Shown here: piece after piece, positions 5,704 through 6,975 of the stretch
Position numbering within the stretch: the stretch's first letter is position 1
Layout of the letters: each line of letters begins with the position of its first letter
NCBI GenBank assembly: GCA_964493945.1
Contig: CAZBQG010000234.1
Location: 1 to 6,975 of the forward strand
Reading direction: 5' to 3'
DNA length: 6,975 bases
From: CAZBQG01 sp964493945
GTDB lineage: Bacteria > Pseudomonadota > Alphaproteobacteria > Rhodospirillales > UBA2165
Program-made: the position numbers and the translations under genes
Notes under the pieces: model-generated
Told to the model about the DNA's origin: nothing
The model's input: only the letters and a program-made list of their open reading frames with translations
Databases searched by the model: none

Positions 5704-6975
5704 TCACTCATACATGTTTTCTTCGGCCAATTCCTGGCAATGCTCCTTGATGTCCTTGTCCTCGTCGACGACGTCTGTGAGCACCACCAGGTCGGAGTAA
5801 TCATTGTCCTTTTCGTCACGGATGACATGGAGCGGATCGTTGCCTTGCTCGACTTCCTCAATGGCTTCAAACAAAAGGCGGCGCTGGGCTATGATGGCTA
5901 GATCGGTGGTGCCCAGATGCTCCTCCGTACGGTCCTGGATGGTGCCCATGGTTTCGATCACATTGGCATCATGGGCCGGGAAATGGGACCCCATGCCGGC
6001 ATAGGTGGTGGTCTTCATTTCTTCCCGGTCCTGCAAATACCGGTTGGCTTGGTTGCGGATATGCCGGTAATCGGGGGTCACGTCAGCATTGATTGCTGCC
6101 CGCAGGGTGTCGGTATCCATGTCCGCCTGGCTGTGGAATATCCATTCCCAGCGCCAATGGCTGTGATCATCGATCGGCACATGCCAATGGATGTGATAGC
6201 CGCCCCGTCCAAACTCCAGATCCTTGCCGCCGATGGCGCAGAGATTGGGCATGACAAAATTAGTGATGCGCAGGTGCTTGGTGCCGTCTTCGCGGTCCCG
6301 CGTCGCATAGATGCGCAGGCCGAAGCGGGTCTCCTCGACCTCCAGATCGGGACAGATTCTATCACGGAAATGATAAAGCCGGCGCGCGGCCACCCACAGC
6401 TGATTATCGTGTTGCGGGCCTTCCACCTCTTCTTTCTCGATTTTGGCGACGGACCGGTGCACGTAGGAAGTATGGGCCGGATCGATGTTGCTTTCATTGC
6501 CCTGAATATAATTGCATTCCGTATAGACGCGATTTTCCACCAACCGTTCGGGTGGCGCGTCGAACATCTGTAATTTGGGCAGCAATGGTGGATCGCCTGG
6601 GCCGAGATAGGCGAAGATGGTATCGCCCGCCTCCTGGCACGGATAAGATTTCTGGTGCACCTTGTCCTTGAAGGTGCTGCCCGGCGGCTCGGCCGGCTGC
6701 TCAATGCACGCGCCGTTAACGTCGAACAGCCAACCGTGATAGAGACAGCGCAGGCCGCCATCCTCCACCCGGCCGTACGAGATGTCCGATCCCCGATGGC
6801 AGCAATTTATGCCCAGCAACCCAACGCGGCCTCGGTCGTCGCGAAAAAGGACTAACTCCTCGCCCATGATCTTGATGGGCAAAGGTGCGCCGTCCGGGGG
6901 CAATTCCTTCCTGAAAGCGACCGGGTGCCAATAGCGGCGCATCATTTCACCCCCCAGCGTCCCCCGGCCCGTGCG
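5704..6975 (-). CDS. Rieske non-heme iron oxygenase alpha subunit, phthalate 4,5-dioxygenase-like (5' end beyond right edge)
   Basis: This is the terminal oxygenase of an aromatic ring-hydroxylating or O-demethylating system; it would take electrons from a separate reductase not in the window. Numbered from Met at 6945, the Rieske [2Fe-2S] ligands are Cys48-x-His50 and Cys67-x2-His70 (NCCHRGS, RCLYHGW); the usual CPHRG has Cys in place of Pro. The mononuclear iron site shows D155-x2-His158-x4-His163 (NIDPAHTSYVH), with Asp326 in HDANVIETMG as probable third ligand. DRTEEHLGTTDLAI near the C-terminus is typical of the phthalate dioxygenase/LigX branch. The frame stays open upstream to the edge, and those ten codons (RTGRGTLGGE before MMRRYWHPVA) match the family pattern R-G-PGTPMGELMRRYW, so Met6945 is probably internal and the true start is outside. 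The tail (residues 365-413) is strongly acidic. It converges with the broken cyclase gene, 16 bases between stops. The substrate is unknown. Confidence 0.9.
   Translation of the reverse strand, partial: RTGRGTLGGEMMRRYWHPVAFRKELPPDGAPLPIKIMGEELVLFRDDRGRVGLLGINCCHRGSDISYGRVEDGGLRCLYHGWLFDVNGACIEQPAEPPGSTFKDKVHQKSYPCQEAGDTIFAYLGPGDPPLLPKLQMFDAPPERLVENRVYTECNYIQGNESNIDPAHTSYVHRSVAKIEKEEVEGPQHDNQLWVAARRLYHFRDRICPDLEVEETRFGLRIYATRDREDGTKHLRITNFVMPNLCAIGGKDLEFGRGGYHIHWHVPIDDHSHWRWEWIFHSQADMDTDTLRAAINADVTPDYRHIRNQANRYLQDREEMKTTTYAGMGSHFPAHDANVIETMGTIQDRTEEHLGTTDLAIIAQRRLLFEAIEEVEQGNDPLHVIRDEKDNDYSDLVVLTDVVDEDKDIKEHCQELAEENMYE

Noticed and set aside
5917..6573. Plus-strand open frame of 218 codons
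   Set aside because: It is antisense to the Rieske oxygenase, covers its iron-ligand motifs on the other strand and has no motifs of its own.
1..6975. CRISPR arrays, tRNA or rRNA genes, insertion sequences, transposase genes
   Set aside because: I saw no regular repeat-spacer pattern, no cloverleaf or rRNA-like stretch, and no terminal inverted repeats with transposase coding sequence.

Overview
The window looks like a stretch of chromosome from a GC-rich Gram-negative bacterium. A proteobacterium, perhaps an alphaproteobacterium, is my inference from GC-rich coding sequence, Shine-Dalgarno initiation and the gene families present: a molybdopterin oxidoreductase, a phthalate-dioxygenase-type Rieske oxygenase and a periplasmic-sensor diguanylate cyclase. 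No sequence search was possible, so taxonomy is weak.

Layout, left to right. (1) 1-1583, minus strand: the N-terminal ~527 residues of a cytoplasmic DMSO-reductase-superfamily molybdoenzyme, running off the left edge. (2) 1584-1898: divergent intergenic region with a 13-bp imperfect inverted repeat. (3) 1899-2686, plus: an unrecognised single-pass membrane protein whose two halves lie in different frames, joined by a -1 shift at a T8 tract that forms an in-phase T TTT TTT heptamer. (4) 2696-3001, minus: a 101-residue, coiled-coil-prone hypothetical protein. (5) 3002-3510: intergenic, and the most interesting stretch. On the minus strand it holds a near-consensus sigma-70 promoter (TTGACT, 17 bp, TATAAA) followed about 100 nt after the predicted start by a bulged hairpin with eight U residues. 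Together these predict an undescribed ~130-nt small RNA. (6) 3511-5687, plus: a broken gene for a signal peptide, two tandem SBP_bac_3-type domains, one membrane span, a linker and a GGEEF diguanylate cyclase domain. It carries three frameshifts and an in-frame TAA. (7) 5704-6975, minus: a Rieske non-heme iron oxygenase alpha subunit, open at the right edge.

The genes do not form one pathway. The two outer enzymes are intact as far as visible, while both larger plus-strand genes between them are interrupted. The five lesions are confined to that central block, which suggests local decay of a signalling/membrane segment rather than uniformly poor sequence. Programmed frameshifting remains possible for the 1899-2686 gene only.
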